A stretch of 64,000 nucleotides of DNA from Chloroherpetonaceae bacterium (GCA_033763895.1 JANRJQ010000011.1:1-64000); one strand, 5' to 3'; numbered from the stretch's first letter, positions 25,893-35,674 are shown. Translations and numbers: made by a program. The notes: generated by a model not told the origin, from the letters alone.

Positions 25893-26807
25893 TTAGTATT
25901 TATTTAAGGAAATCATAATTCGAAGGATTGCATTATCAATAATAGAATTGCGTTTTAATTGCCGATTAAAGAGTAATCGAAATCGACCCAAAACACTGCT
26001 TTTGCCTAAGAGAAAAAGCTCGAGAAGGCGCTTGTTTTCAGGCATAAGGCGCGAACCAAAAATACTGTAAAATGTCGTTGCCTGCCCGCTTATCTTAAAA
26101 ATAACACTTTTGCCATTTCTAAAACTCTTCCAATGCCGTTTCATTTTACCGATAAATGTTGATGTTGTTCCAACGACATTCGACTGATGCTGTCGGTACT
26201 TCACATAACTTTGCGGGTCATAAATCACCTTTCCAAAAGCAGAAACAACCAAGTAAATCCACCAATCATGCATAATGACTTGATCAGGCAATTGGCTCAA
26301 GATTAATTGACGCGCTGCTTGATTAATCACAACCGTACATCCGGTTGCTATGTTTTGAACCAAAGCATTATGAAATCCTACGGTATGATAAACCGGAGAA
26401 AATGCTAAGTGCGTGAGCGACTCGGAGACAATCTCAAAGCGAGAGCAATACATCGCCGGCGTATCAGATTGAATAACTTTCAGCTTAAGAATCGAGTCTT
26501 CAATTTTAAAAGGATCCCAAACATCATCTTGATCTGAAAAGGCGATATAATCGTACTCGTCAAGAGGCTTTGCGAGCAGAGAAAAAAAACTTTGAGCCGC
26601 GCCAAGATTTTGTTCTTGAAATAATGTTGTCTGAGAGTGTTCTGAAGAAAACGATTCAAGAAGGGAAAGCGTGTTATCGCTCGAGCCGTCGTCACGGATA
26701 AAAATATCAATTGGGGTATATGTTTGAGAAAGAATACTGTTCAACTGCTCAAGCAGAAACCTTTCCCCATTGTATGTCGAAAGAAGAACGGCGACTTTAG
26801 GCTTCAT
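25893..26807 (-). CDS. glycosyltransferase family 2, rhamnosyltransferase-like
   Basis: 304 residues. GT-A fold starts KVAVLLSTYNGERFLLEQLNSIL, followed by FIRDDGSSDNTLSLL and the metal-binding segment YIAFSDQDDVWDPFKIE (~90-105). The overall sequence resembles alpha-L-rhamnosyltransferases of O-antigen clusters (LLEQLNSILSQTY...MHDWWIYL). It likely transfers a deoxyhexose to the lipid-linked oligosaccharide. The specificity is a family-level guess. It lies between the methyltransferase and the PhyH gene in the operon. Confidence 0.88.
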   Translation of the reverse strand: MKPKVAVLLSTYNGERFLLEQLNSILSQTYTPIDIFIRDDGSSDNTLSLLESFSSEHSQTTLFQEQNLGAAQSFFSLLAKPLDEYDYIAFSDQDDVWDPFKIEDSILKLKVIQSDTPAMYCSRFEIVSESLTHLAFSPVYHTVGFHNALVQNIATGCTVVINQAARQLILSQLPDQVIMHDWWIYLVVSAFGKVIYDPQSYVKYRQHQSNVVGTTSTFIGKMKRHWKSFRNGKSVIFKISGQATTFYSIFGSRLMPENKRLLELFLLGKSSVLGRFRLLFNRQLKRNSIIDNAILRIMISLNKY

Positions 26808-26821
26808 ACAAAAGCAACGAC

Positions 26822-27613
26822 TTAACTTTTAATTCCGAGAATGACATGATCTTGCCCACCTTTGTGAGTAAAGACAATTCGCAATTGAAGGTAATTGAAG
26901 AGTTCTTTCATTAACCCCATATCAAAGATATGATGATGTAGCCCACGATAAGTAAAATTGGCTTCGCTTCGCGCTTTGAAGGAAGCAAAATCTCCGGCTA
27001 AGGGATCGCGGGAGAGATCATGCAGAGAAAGAATTTCTTCTAAGTGTGTCATATCGGTTTCAGGCATATTCGCGGCCTCATCTTGTAATAGATGATGAAA
27101 TGAAGTAACGGGGCGACGGTGGTCAAAGCAGTAATCTTTATTTGGAACAGCAACTAAAATCGCGCCTTGGGGTTTCACAACACGAATCCATTCTCTAAGG
27201 GCTTTTATCGGATTTGCAATATGCTCAAGGCAATTTGATGAAATAAGAAAATCATACGATTGCGTTGAAATATGGGTGAGATCGCTCGCTTCAGAAATAA
27301 ATTGTTTCCCTTCTCGGCCGGGATGAAATTGATAAGGCTTTTCGTTGGAAAGCGCACCTTCCCACATTGTTTCGGATGAGAAATTGCAACCATCCAAACC
27401 ACCTATAAGCGGGTAAATCGGAAGTGGTTCATTGGGTCGAAAGATTTGGCTTGGGCCGCCGATTTCAATTCCCGACTTTCCTTGGAAATAACCGAGATGT
27501 TCCTTGAAATTTGGCAAGATGGCTTTGCCAAATATCTTAGTTAAAATTTTTTGATAGACACCCGAAAGACCTTGATTTTTCAGCAGAAGCGAAATCCGAT
27601 CAATAGAATTCAT
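26822..27613 (-). CDS. SAM-dependent methyltransferase (class I, type 11-like)
   Basis: 263 residues. The methyltransferase core is less standard at motif I (YFQGKSGIEIGGPSQIF, ~42-60), but SYDFLISSNCLEHIANPIKALREWIRV is a clear later core motif and GAILVAVPNKDYCFDHRRP follows. This type is often found in surface-polysaccharide clusters, where it may methylate a sugar or terminate a chain. The start overlaps the previous stop (ATGA). Substrate unknown. Confidence 0.85.
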   Translation of the reverse strand: MNSIDRISLLLKNQGLSGVYQKILTKIFGKAILPNFKEHLGYFQGKSGIEIGGPSQIFRPNEPLPIYPLIGGLDGCNFSSETMWEGALSNEKPYQFHPGREGKQFISEASDLTHISTQSYDFLISSNCLEHIANPIKALREWIRVVKPQGAILVAVPNKDYCFDHRRPVTSFHHLLQDEAANMPETDMTHLEEILSLHDLSRDPLAGDFASFKARSEANFTYRGLHHHIFDMGLMKELFNYLQLRIVFTHKGGQDHVILGIKS

Positions 27614-28680
27614 ACTTTTGAAATGTTTTCAAGGAGTTTTTCAACAGAGCGCTCCCAATCAAAATTTGAAATGCATTTCAAGGCATTTTCCACGAGAGAA
27701 AAGCGAAATGAAGAATCCAATATAAGCTTTCGGATTTGAAGCGTAAGCTGATGAGGGTTTTGAATCGGAGATAAAAGCGCATTGACCCCATCTTCCGCAT
27801 AAGCCGCGATTCCCCCGTGATTCGTCGATACAAGAGCCGCGCCACAAGCCATTGATTCAAGACCCGGCAATCCCCAACCTTCAAAATGTGAGGCGGTGAC
27901 AAATATCATCGATTGATTGTACAGGGTTACCAAAGTTTCAAAGTCGGGTCGAAAGTGATAGTGAACCCAATTGGGCAAATCAGGTGATTTTGTGCTTCCA
28001 AAAGCCCAGATCGGAATATGTGGAAATTCGCGATGAATTTCTATAAGTGCAGCAATCGCATCACGGGTTCCCTTAAACAATTCAGGTCGAAACGGAAACC
28101 CGATGGCATTTCTCGATAAAGCATTCACGGGATTTCTTAAGCGAAAAAGAGTTAAATCAATTCCATTGGGCTGCATCGCAAAAACCCGACCTCCGGATTC
28201 TAAAATCATAGTCTCGCAAGCCGGCGAAATGGGAAGATTATGTTGCTTGCCGCGAAATGTTTGTTGCATCTGCTCCTTAAGTAACGGAGAAGCTGAACGG
28301 TACAATTCATAATCTTGGACCAAATAATAAAGGTTGCCTTTGCTTTGAGGAAAAACAGAGGCCTTTTCTGTGGTTTGCCAGTATGTTGAGATAATGACGT
28401 CGGCGCTTGAGATAAAAAGGAAATGATAAAAAGGAATCCATTTTAATTTGACTTCCGGAGAAATCTGAAACCATCCACTTGGTTGATAGGTCCCTTTTAA
28501 ATGAATCAAGCGTGTCAGAAAATGTGCAAATCGCCAATGAAATGGGGCACTCATATCCGGTGTATGATAAAGCGTAACCTCATGACCGCGCTTGACCAAT
28601 CGATTTGCATACTCATAAGCCACCATAATGCCGCCAATGGGAATCTCACCGCTATTGGGCAATAAAAAATGAATCTTCAT
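27610..28680 (-). CDS. glycosyltransferase family 4 (GT-B fold), second
   Basis: 356 residues from the ATG at 28680, which forms an ATGA overlap with the flippase stop. The longer frame from 28734 would reach into the flippase and lacks the standard start. It begins MKIHFLLPNSGEIPIGGIMV. The donor-binding half has HFEGWGLPGLESMACGAALV (E-x7-E motif, ~275-292) and TNHGGIAAYAEDGVNALL. It probably extends the polysaccharide repeat unit in the cytoplasm. Confidence 0.88.
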   Translation of the reverse strand: MKIHFLLPNSGEIPIGGIMVAYEYANRLVKRGHEVTLYHTPDMSAPFHWRFAHFLTRLIHLKGTYQPSGWFQISPEVKLKWIPFYHFLFISSADVIISTYWQTTEKASVFPQSKGNLYYLVQDYELYRSASPLLKEQMQQTFRGKQHNLPISPACETMILESGGRVFAMQPNGIDLTLFRLRNPVNALSRNAIGFPFRPELFKGTRDAIAALIEIHREFPHIPIWAFGSTKSPDLPNWVHYHFRPDFETLVTLYNQSMIFVTASHFEGWGLPGLESMACGAALVSTNHGGIAAYAEDGVNALLSPIQNPHQLTLQIRKLILDSSFRFSLVENALKCISNFDWERSVEKLLENISKV

Positions 28681-29972
28681 TGGCGAAAAAGTTTTATCGA
28701 GAAACCAAATTGCTTTACCGCAATCGCAAACCATACGAAAACAATAACTTCTGTGATGAAGTAAATACAGGCAGTCGCGAGTCCAAAAAAGTAGGGCACA
28801 AAAATTAATGAAGAAACCAATGAGAAAATCCCCGATGCAAAAATAACTTTCGTAAAGGTGCGCTCTTGACCAATGTTTAATAGAATCTGAGTTCCGAAGA
28901 TATTATCTGCAAATATGGTGAAGGGTAAAAAAGAAAGAATTCGAAGAAGTAAAGCAGCTTCTGGAATAAAATTTCCGGTTGCCAAATAGACAATCCACTC
29001 CGCAAGAGAAAATACAATTACTGAAAGAGAGAAAAAGAAAATTGACCCTCCGATTAAGACTTTTCTTAAAAATTGAAGCGCACTCTCTTTCGAATTCGAA
29101 AAAAGACGGGCAGAGTGAGGAAAAATGGCTTGTGTAATGGGCGTCGAAAGCATAACAAAAGCACGAACAATTCGCTCTGCAATGGAATACAACCCAACCT
29201 GCTCCATTGACCCAAAAAGGCCTAGAATGAATGTGTTTGAATTGTTAAACAAAGATGCCCCGGCCATTGAAAAGAAAACCACTTTCCCTTTTTGCAAGGC
29301 TTGAAAAATATCGGTCGAATTCGGTAAAATAATCGAAAGGGGTTTTAACCTAAATGAATAATAAAACCCTAAAGCGCCCGGAATAATGCTGCTTAGACTA
29401 AAAAAAAGAGACGCCAATCGAACATCCAAAGGCTCTTGAACAAAAAAAAGAATACAAACAACATATAAAACTCTACCCGATACTTGGAGCAAGGTAATGA
29501 TGCGCATTTTTTCGATTCCTTGAAAAAACCAAATGGGAAAAAAAACCGACCCAACAAGTGAGAGCGAAGTCAGCAGAATGACTTCGCGATAAAGCGAAAG
29601 TTTGGGATGAAATAGAATGAGTATAATGAGCAATGCTTCGCTCATCAGGAAGAGAAGAAACTTTGTTGCAATCGTTGTCGAAAAAATTTTTGAAAGAGCG
29701 GTCGAATTTTCCCTTTGAATCGAAATCTGTTGGGTTGCCGAAAGATTAAATCCGTAGTCGGTAAGCAAAGTAAAATATTGCACGACCGATTGTGCAAAAA
29801 CAAAAACACCGAAAGTTTCAGCACCTAAAACGCGCGTCAAATAGGGAAAGGTTACAAAGGGGAGTACATATCCTGCCATTTGAAGAAAGAAAAGGGCGCC
29901 TGCATTTTCGATAAGGCTTTGATATCTGACATGAAATTCAGATAATTTTTTTTGGAGGGATTTCAGATTCAT
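28677..29972 (-). CDS. polysaccharide repeat-unit flippase (Wzx-like, MOP family)
   Basis: 431 residues from ATG at 29972, which makes an ATGA overlap with the previous gene; a start six codons upstream is less likely. About 12-14 membrane helices. The N-terminal segment NAGALFFLQMAGYVLPFVTFPYLTRVLG (near 25-55) is the recognised start of Wzx/RfbX proteins. It moves undecaprenyl-linked repeat units across the inner membrane. It fits the nearby polymerase and chain-length genes as a Wzy-dependent system. Confidence 0.88.
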   Translation of the reverse strand: MNLKSLQKKLSEFHVRYQSLIENAGALFFLQMAGYVLPFVTFPYLTRVLGAETFGVFVFAQSVVQYFTLLTDYGFNLSATQQISIQRENSTALSKIFSTTIATKFLLFLMSEALLIILILFHPKLSLYREVILLTSLSLVGSVFFPIWFFQGIEKMRIITLLQVSGRVLYVVCILFFVQEPLDVRLASLFFSLSSIIPGALGFYYSFRLKPLSIILPNSTDIFQALQKGKVVFFSMAGASLFNNSNTFILGLFGSMEQVGLYSIAERIVRAFVMLSTPITQAIFPHSARLFSNSKESALQFLRKVLIGGSIFFFSLSVIVFSLAEWIVYLATGNFIPEAALLLRILSFLPFTIFADNIFGTQILLNIGQERTFTKVIFASGIFSLVSSLIFVPYFFGLATACIYFITEVIVFVWFAIAVKQFGFSIKLFRQ

Positions 29973-30904
29973 AAAAAGGAGGAAAAGCATAAGGTGATGA
30001 GGATTACAGGTAAAAACTTTTTCAATGCATTCCTTCGAAATGATTGAAACAGATCTTTTATGAGCCGAAGGTGGGAGAGGAAAATTTCGAAAGGCGCGGA
30101 AAGCAACGAAAATTCCTTCATCAAAAACCGAATATACACAGGCAGATATTCAAAGAGACGATGTTGAATGTAACGGTAAACCTCAATCACTTTTGTATCG
30201 ATGATATGATTTCGATGATGAGGAAAAAGAGGAAAAAAAACAGGGAGGTGATGCTTCCATTTTTCAATAAACCGAAGATGATATTTCTTCTGATCAGTAT
30301 TGTAGCTGCCGAAAGAAAAATGGGTAACATCCCACTTTGTACATGCAAAAACTTGATGAGTCTTCAACACTTGCATTGAAAAATCCATATCATATAGATG
30401 AAAAAAATCAAATGTTTTTTCATCAAACGGGTGCTGAAGGCAGACCTCTTTTGGCGCAATCATAAAGCAGCCATCCACCGCAGCAACGCGAAAAAAATCG
30501 AGTACGCCATCCGGCTTCCAAGAATGATGCTTTATTCCACTTTTTAGATCTTCCTGAACAAGATTTATCGCGGTTGTATAAGGGTTGACATGATTAAAAT
30601 TTCGATGTCCCACGAATGTGATTCCCGCTGGTCCTAAAAGCCCGGCATTTGGATGGGACTGAAAAAAATCAATCGCCTCTTTTCCCCATCCCTTGGTTCG
30701 TATCTCAACATCTTCATGCATAAAGGCGATGAGGGGATATTTGGCATCTTTTGTCAGTTGATTATAAACTGCACAAATTCCAAGTTTTGGAAGCCGATTA
30801 TCGAAAAATAAGATTTCATGCTCGCAGCCAACCGTATCGGTGAAATTGGCCTTTGCCTTTTCAAGTAGGTCGGGCTTGATGCTACAAATGAGAATGGATA
30901 TCAC
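29969..30904 (-). CDS. glycosyltransferase-like protein, GT-A fold
   Basis: 311 residues. It begins MISILICSIKPDLLEKAKANF and has the acceptor/donor segment LIAFMHEDVEIRTKGWGKEA (~58-78) with the acidic metal-binding pair in HEDVEI, then AAVDGCFMIAPKEV near 147 and the DMDF motif near 180. This pattern belongs to the GT2-like subfamily in surface-polysaccharide clusters. The last ~35 residues are hydrophobic and Leu/Phe-rich. It overlaps its neighbours on both sides by four bases. Substrate unknown. Confidence 0.8.
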   Translation of the reverse strand: MISILICSIKPDLLEKAKANFTDTVGCEHEILFFDNRLPKLGICAVYNQLTKDAKYPLIAFMHEDVEIRTKGWGKEAIDFFQSHPNAGLLGPAGITFVGHRNFNHVNPYTTAINLVQEDLKSGIKHHSWKPDGVLDFFRVAAVDGCFMIAPKEVCLQHPFDEKTFDFFHLYDMDFSMQVLKTHQVFACTKWDVTHFSFGSYNTDQKKYHLRFIEKWKHHLPVFFPLFPHHRNHIIDTKVIEVYRYIQHRLFEYLPVYIRFLMKEFSLLSAPFEIFLSHLRLIKDLFQSFRRNALKKFLPVILITLCFSSFL

Positions 30905-32427
30905 AATTTGAGTTCCTTTTGAGAATCAAATTCAGCGAACTTTCGTGAACTGATTAAATGAATAACCCCACATGCGATAAAAAAAGAAACACAAACAAAA
31001 TTATTAAAAAGTACAATCGTGTCTTCAAAGAGTTGGTGGATTGAGATTCCAAAAAGAATCGTACCGAAGAGAATCATCACTTCAAAATATTGGGAACTTC
31101 GGTTTGATTTAAGCCACCGAACTAAACGAACGATGGTCGCAATCAGGAATGCATAAAAAAGCGTTGCACCGATTAATCCAAATTCAATCATAAAAAACAC
31201 ATACACGTTATGCGGTGAGGGGGCTGTATCCTTTAAGCCAAATTCTTCTCGTTGGGCAGTGAATAAAGTGTAAACATCTAACCCGGTACCAAAGAGCAAA
31301 TTCGTGGGTGAAGAGGTAATTATTTTATATGAGATGAAATACAGGACACCCCGCGAAATCGTACTCGCCGTCCCCTTCGAAGTCAAAAAACTCGATGCAA
31401 AGTATAAGGCGATGGGAATAATTACGACAAAAATCCAAATGAAACTCTTGCGCGAGCGGTAATACAAAAGAAATGCTGAGGCTGCAACAACCGCTAAAAG
31501 ACTGCCTCTGCTATAAGAAAAAATTAATGCAAAAGCCATCAGACCCGTAATGAAGAATAAAATAAGCCGAATCGAAATCGGAAGTTTCTTGAATTCTGGA
31601 GAAGTAATAATCACCAATACAACAGGAATTGAAACGAGATAAGTCAGTGCGCTTAGATTCGGATGCGACCCGAAGGTGGATACCATTAACGGGTAGCTTG
31701 CAAATCCCGTGGACGTAAGCCCCAAAAAACCACCGAAGAGTGGAATTTGATAAATCCCAAGAAGCATCAAAAAGATTCCGGCACCCGCAAAAAATGCACC
31801 TAACGAAAGCAAAAGCACGATGAATTTTGAATAAAACTTATGGACGATTAAAAGCTCTGGCAAATAGTGGAAAAATGTAACAAGAATTGCCCCGACACTC
31901 AATACAAAAAACAGCCTTCGAGGAATTCCAGCGGATTGATGTATGAAAAGCATCGAAAAAAGAACAAACACAAACCAAATCCAAAGAAATCGAGTGCCCC
32001 AATTGGAAGATGAAAAAAAATGAATCCGATATTGTGAAAGAGATAATGAGGAAGGAAAAAAGAGGTACTGAGTGAAATAATAGAAAAAGAGAATCATCAA
32101 GATAATGATCGACCCCGATTGAACCGCAATACCAATAAGAGAATACAAAGGAGAAGAATCTAATCCATTTGAAAAAAGGAAGTAAGACGCCACAAAAACA
32201 AATTGAATCGCAAAAAAACCGAAATGATGGGCAGTTCGAACAGCAAAAAACAGAAATGAAATTGAAATCAATGCAAAAATAAAAAGGGGTAAAGATTCAA
32301 ATGCCACAGCAATTCCAATTCCGCTTATAATAGAAATTGAAATTAGAAAAAAGAGCCGAGAGCGACTTCTCTTTTGCTCAAGTGTGGGAATCTGAGATGA
32401 ATGGGTCAATTCGCCTTTTAATACCAT
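30901..32427 (-). CDS. O-antigen polymerase/ligase (Wzy/WaaL-like)
   Basis: 508 residues with about 11-12 membrane helices and one large outside loop. The segment LMAFALIFSYSRGSLLAVVAASAFLLYYR near 297-325 carries the SRG motif typical of the Wzy_C/WaaL family, and PSPHNVYVFFMIEFGLIG near 405 carries the conserved HN...E motif. It either polymerises repeat units or attaches the finished chain to lipid A-core. Sequence alone cannot separate the two. It shares one base with the chain-length gene upstream and four with the glycosyltransferase downstream. Confidence 0.85.
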   Translation of the reverse strand: MVLKGELTHSSQIPTLEQKRSRSRLFFLISISIISGIGIAVAFESLPLFIFALISISFLFFAVRTAHHFGFFAIQFVFVASYFLFSNGLDSSPLYSLIGIAVQSGSIIILMILFFYYFTQYLFFPSSLSLSQYRIHFFSSSNWGTRFLWIWFVFVLFSMLFIHQSAGIPRRLFFVLSVGAILVTFFHYLPELLIVHKFYSKFIVLLLSLGAFFAGAGIFLMLLGIYQIPLFGGFLGLTSTGFASYPLMVSTFGSHPNLSALTYLVSIPVVLVIITSPEFKKLPISIRLILFFITGLMAFALIFSYSRGSLLAVVAASAFLLYYRSRKSFIWIFVVIIPIALYFASSFLTSKGTASTISRGVLYFISYKIITSSPTNLLFGTGLDVYTLFTAQREEFGLKDTAPSPHNVYVFFMIEFGLIGATLFYAFLIATIVRLVRWLKSNRSSQYFEVMILFGTILFGISIHQLFEDTIVLFNNFVCVSFFIACGVIHLISSRKFAEFDSQKELKL

Positions 32428-33677
32428 TAAGATTGAGTGTAGGACTTAAAGTCGGTCAGTTGCTTAAGTGCCGAGCGAATATACCCCGACTCCTCAGGTT
32501 TCTTTAGGCTGTATTGATTAAACAGTTCAGTCACAAGCGCAATAAAAACGCTCAATAATAGCGCTGCTATAAATCCGCCAAGAACAATAAAAACCCGCTT
32601 TGGTTTTGCTTTCCACTCCGGAACCCGTGCTCGATCTAAGACAAGAAGGGTCGGGGTGTCCTTGGCTTCTTGAATTTTTGCTTGCTCATATTGTGGAACC
32701 AGAAATTCAACAATTTTGGTCTGCAATAATACCGATCGATAAAATCTTAGGTAATCCATCCCTAATTCGGGCATCTTATCAAGGGGGATAATCATATCGG
32801 AATTCAACCCGCCGGTCTCAAACTTTTTCGCCTGCCGTCGAAATTCATAGGACTTATTTTTCGCTTGAAAAACTTGAGGATGGTTTTCACCTAAACTCTG
32901 GCGCAGAATATTGTACTCAACTTCACTTTCTACTGCCAATGCTTCAATTTGAGCAGATGCCGCAAGGCTTGCTCTGACTTGCTCCTTTAATTCTCCTACT
33001 TTATACGCCTTTTGGAATTCCGTCAACTTCACCTCAGCAACAGCAAGCTCTTCTAAGGCTTGCAAATATCGCTTTTCTATAAATACACGTTGATTCCTCG
33101 CTGATTCTGTCGCTAATTGACGGTTAATCGAATCCATCATTGCAACGATAAAATTGGTCATTTCAGCAGCTTTAACCGAGTCAAGCTTGTAATAAGCCGA
33201 GATTGTGATTGTGCCGTCTTTATTATCATTAAAGGAAATATTCTGAGCCAGTTCTTTAAGGGTGCTTTTTAGCGGTTCTTTCGTATCAGGCTCATCAAAT
33301 TCATACTCATGTAAAAGATTGAATTTGTCGATGACTGCCAAGCGAAGTCGCTCACTTCTAAAAATGGCTTCATACCGATCAACATCCTCACTCAATTTTG
33401 TTTTCCCAAGAAGATCTCCTGCAATTCCACCCGCTGAGCCAATCAGTTTGGATACATCAAACATGCTTGAAGACTGTTCCATCAATATCGTGGAGGATGA
33501 GAGATACCAAATCGGTAAAAGAAAACTGATAACTAAAGCAACAAGGGTAGAACCGATGGTTGTCCAAAAAATAAATCGTTTCCATCGAACAATCATATCA
33601 AGATAAACAACCCAAAAAGGACTCTCTGAGGTCTCGGGCGGTGAACTTCCATTTTTCTTGAGCGGCAAATGTTCCAT
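32427..33677 (-). CDS. chain-length determinant (Wzz/polysaccharide co-polymerase) protein
   Basis: 416 residues from ATG at 33677. The open frame extends 65 codons further upstream but that part is Phe/His/Leu-rich non-family sequence. A membrane helix at ~35-58 (IFWTTIGSTLVALVISFLL) is followed by a Wzz-type periplasmic region with coiled coil (~130-300). The Pro-rich second helix region comes near 370 (PKRVFIVLGGFIAALLLSVFI). There is no tyrosine-kinase domain. It controls chain length with the polymerase gene that overlaps its stop by one base. It is the first gene of the operon. Confidence 0.88.
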   Translation of the reverse strand: MEHLPLKKNGSSPPETSESPFWVVYLDMIVRWKRFIFWTTIGSTLVALVISFLLPIWYLSSSTILMEQSSSMFDVSKLIGSAGGIAGDLLGKTKLSEDVDRYEAIFRSERLRLAVIDKFNLLHEYEFDEPDTKEPLKSTLKELAQNISFNDNKDGTITISAYYKLDSVKAAEMTNFIVAMMDSINRQLATESARNQRVFIEKRYLQALEELAVAEVKLTEFQKAYKVGELKEQVRASLAASAQIEALAVESEVEYNILRQSLGENHPQVFQAKNKSYEFRRQAKKFETGGLNSDMIIPLDKMPELGMDYLRFYRSVLLQTKIVEFLVPQYEQAKIQEAKDTPTLLVLDRARVPEWKAKPKRVFIVLGGFIAALLLSVFIALVTELFNQYSLKKPEESGYIRSALKQLTDFKSYTQS

Positions 33678-33951
33678 TGAAACGCAGCGACAAATTAAAC
33701 CATTTAAAAAAGACGTAAACCAATAAACAAAGGGCAACGAAGATAAGAAAGCAATATGGTTCAAAAAATGAAAGAAAAGGGGCGTCGATAGATGAAGAAA
33801 ATAAATGTTATGCGTTAATTGCCCTCTCGAATGTTTTAAGGTTTCCCTTGTTCCCTGTTGATTTCGTTTCAAAGTTTAAAAGAAATGCACCATAGAAAAT
33901 CAAAAAAATTTATTGAATTACGAGGCTATCCATAATCTAAGTGCTGAATAA
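33678..33951. other. leader/promoter region of the polysaccharide operon
   Basis: About 270 bases without a supported gene. The minus-strand frame continues here only as poor-quality sequence, so I read it as the 5' leader of the chain-length gene. No convincing promoter pair, operator or JUMPstart-like site was seen. Confidence 0.45.
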
Positions 33952-34176
33952 GTATTCTTTATTTCCATTAAAAAATTTGCCCTAGTGCTTTCAAGTATCT
34001 TCACAATTGGATTTGTAAACTTTTTGCTGAGTTTCGGGCTTGCACTTTCATTGGCCCTAAGTTCAAGAAGAGCGAACTTTCAACAAGCACGTCTCCTTAG
34101 CCAAATCGTGATAAGAAAATTTATCCGTAATCCATTTCCCTTTTTCTTTCCTCCAAAAGAAACAACAAAAAAATGA
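33952..34176 (+). pseudogene. possible 3' remnant of a SpecificRecomb (Gcr)-type membrane recombinase gene
   Basis: An open stretch of 74 codons, closed upstream by TAA at 33949-33951 and downstream by TGA at 34174-34176. It reads like the end of a longer protein: one hydrophobic helix (FTIGFVNFLLSFGLALSLAL), then SSRRANFQQ, then a basic helix and IRNPFPFFFPP. That pattern recalls the C-terminus of the site-specific recombinase Gcr family (PF10136). No N-terminal part is visible. A GTG at 33985 could make a 63-residue protein instead. Family assignment is from memory and uncertain. Confidence 0.35.
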
Positions 34177-34279
34177 AGGCGATCAATCGTAAAGAAGAAG
34201 AAGCCGATTTATTTATTAATTTCGCGGTTCTTTTTACAAAATTGCTCCGAAAATTTAATCTATAACTAAAGTAAACCCA

Positions 34280-35611
34280 GTGAAAACGCAGCTTCCTAAA
34301 CTTCATGTTCTAACGCTCGGCTGTTCAAAAAACACCGTCGATTCAGAATCTTTAATGGCTCAAGCACGCGCCAACGATTTTCTTGTCACGGAAGAGGCAA
34401 AAAATGCCGATGTTCTCATGATCAATACCTGCGGCTTTATTGAAGAAGCTAAACAAGAATCAATTAATCATATTCTCGCGGGCGTTGAACTCAAAAAGAA
34501 GGGAGATTTGAAAAAGCTTTTGGTGATGGGGTGCCTTTCTGAGCGTTATAAAAGAGATTTAGAAAAGGAAATCCCTGATGTCGATCGTTACTTTGGTACC
34601 ATTGGGTTGGGAGGCGAAGTCCTCACCGAAATTATGCGAGAATTAGGCGGAGAGTATAAACATCAATTGCTCGGCGAAAGAACTTTAACAACCCCGAAGC
34701 ACTTTGCTTATTTGAAAATTTCTGAAGGGTGTGATAACCCCTGCTCATTTTGTGCGATTCCTCTGATGCGTGGAGGACATAAAACCAAGCCAATTGAGTT
34801 TTTGGAAAATGAAGCTCGCTCCCTCAAAGCAAAAGGCGTGCGCGAACTTATCCTTATCGGTCAAGACCTGACCTATTACGGACTTGATTTATATGGAAAA
34901 CGGTTGCTTGACGAACTGCTCAAAAGGTTGTCGGATATAGGATTTGATTGGATTAGGCTTCTTTATGCTTACCCTGCAAAATTCCCTGAAGAAATTCTCT
35001 CAGTGATCAGAGAAAGAGAAAATATTTGTAAGTATCTCGATATGCCGATTCAGCACATCAATGATTCAATGCTCAAGTCAATGCGCAGAGGCATCACCAA
35101 AAAACGAACAATAGAATTAATTGAAACCATCCGAGCGGAAGTCCCCGGAATTCGGCTCCGAACCACATTGATTCTCGGTTACCCAAATGAAACAGAAGAG
35201 ATATTTGAAGAAGTGAAAGAATTTGTAAGCCAAATAGCTTTCGACCGCTTGGGGTGCTTTTCTTACTCCCACGAAGACAACACATCTGCATTCGAATTGA
35301 CCGATAATATTCCCTTAATAGAAAAGAAACGACGGGTTAAAGAAGTGATGGAAATTCAAGAAAGAATTTCAAAAGAAAAAAATGAACAGCTCATTGGCTC
35401 AAAAATGAAAGTACTTATCGATAGAATCGAAAACGGTGTCGCATATGGAAGAACAGAATTTGACACACCTGAAGTAGATAACGAAGTGATTCTTCAAAGT
35501 GCAGAAAAGGGATTTGAAATGAAATCACTTGCTGAAGGAGCGTTTTATGAAGTGGAAATTACCGATTGCGAACCCTTCGATTTATTCGGTGAAATCAAAC
35601 GGAAACTTTGA
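34280..35611 (+). CDS. rimO: ribosomal protein S12 methylthiotransferase RimO
   Basis: 443 residues. Attaches a methylthio group to an Asp of ribosomal protein S12. The N-terminal domain has the three cluster cysteines in LGCSKNTVDSE, NTCGF and MGCLSERY. The radical-SAM motif CxxxCxxC appears as CDNPCSFC near 150. A TRAM domain occupies the last ~70 residues. LGCSKNTVDSE distinguishes RimO from MiaB, which has GCQMN. GTG start at 34280. Single gene closed by a terminator. Confidence 0.95.
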   Translation: MKTQLPKLHVLTLGCSKNTVDSESLMAQARANDFLVTEEAKNADVLMINTCGFIEEAKQESINHILAGVELKKKGDLKKLLVMGCLSERYKRDLEKEIPDVDRYFGTIGLGGEVLTEIMRELGGEYKHQLLGERTLTTPKHFAYLKISEGCDNPCSFCAIPLMRGGHKTKPIEFLENEARSLKAKGVRELILIGQDLTYYGLDLYGKRLLDELLKRLSDIGFDWIRLLYAYPAKFPEEILSVIRERENICKYLDMPIQHINDSMLKSMRRGITKKRTIELIETIRAEVPGIRLRTTLILGYPNETEEIFEEVKEFVSQIAFDRLGCFSYSHEDNTSAFELTDNIPLIEKKRRVKEVMEIQERISKEKNEQLIGSKMKVLIDRIENGVAYGRTEFDTPEVDNEVILQSAEKGFEMKSLAEGAFYEVEITDCEPFDLFGEIKRKL

Positions 35612-35630
35612 CCATTAAAGTCAGAAAACA

Positions 35631-35657
35631 AAAAAAGCCCATACAGGGCTTTTTTTG
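35631..35657. terminator. bidirectional terminator between rimO and the WD40 gene
   Basis: AAAAAAGCCC and GGGCTTTTTT pair around ATACA. The A run and T run on the two sides let it serve both convergent genes. Confidence 0.85.
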
Positions 35658-35674
35658 TTGAAAGAAGTAAAACA

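Noticed and set aside
33678-33872. N-terminal 65-codon extension of the chain-length protein
   Set aside because: Rich in His/Phe/Leu without family similarity; the ATG at 33677 gives the normal short cytoplasmic start before the first helix.
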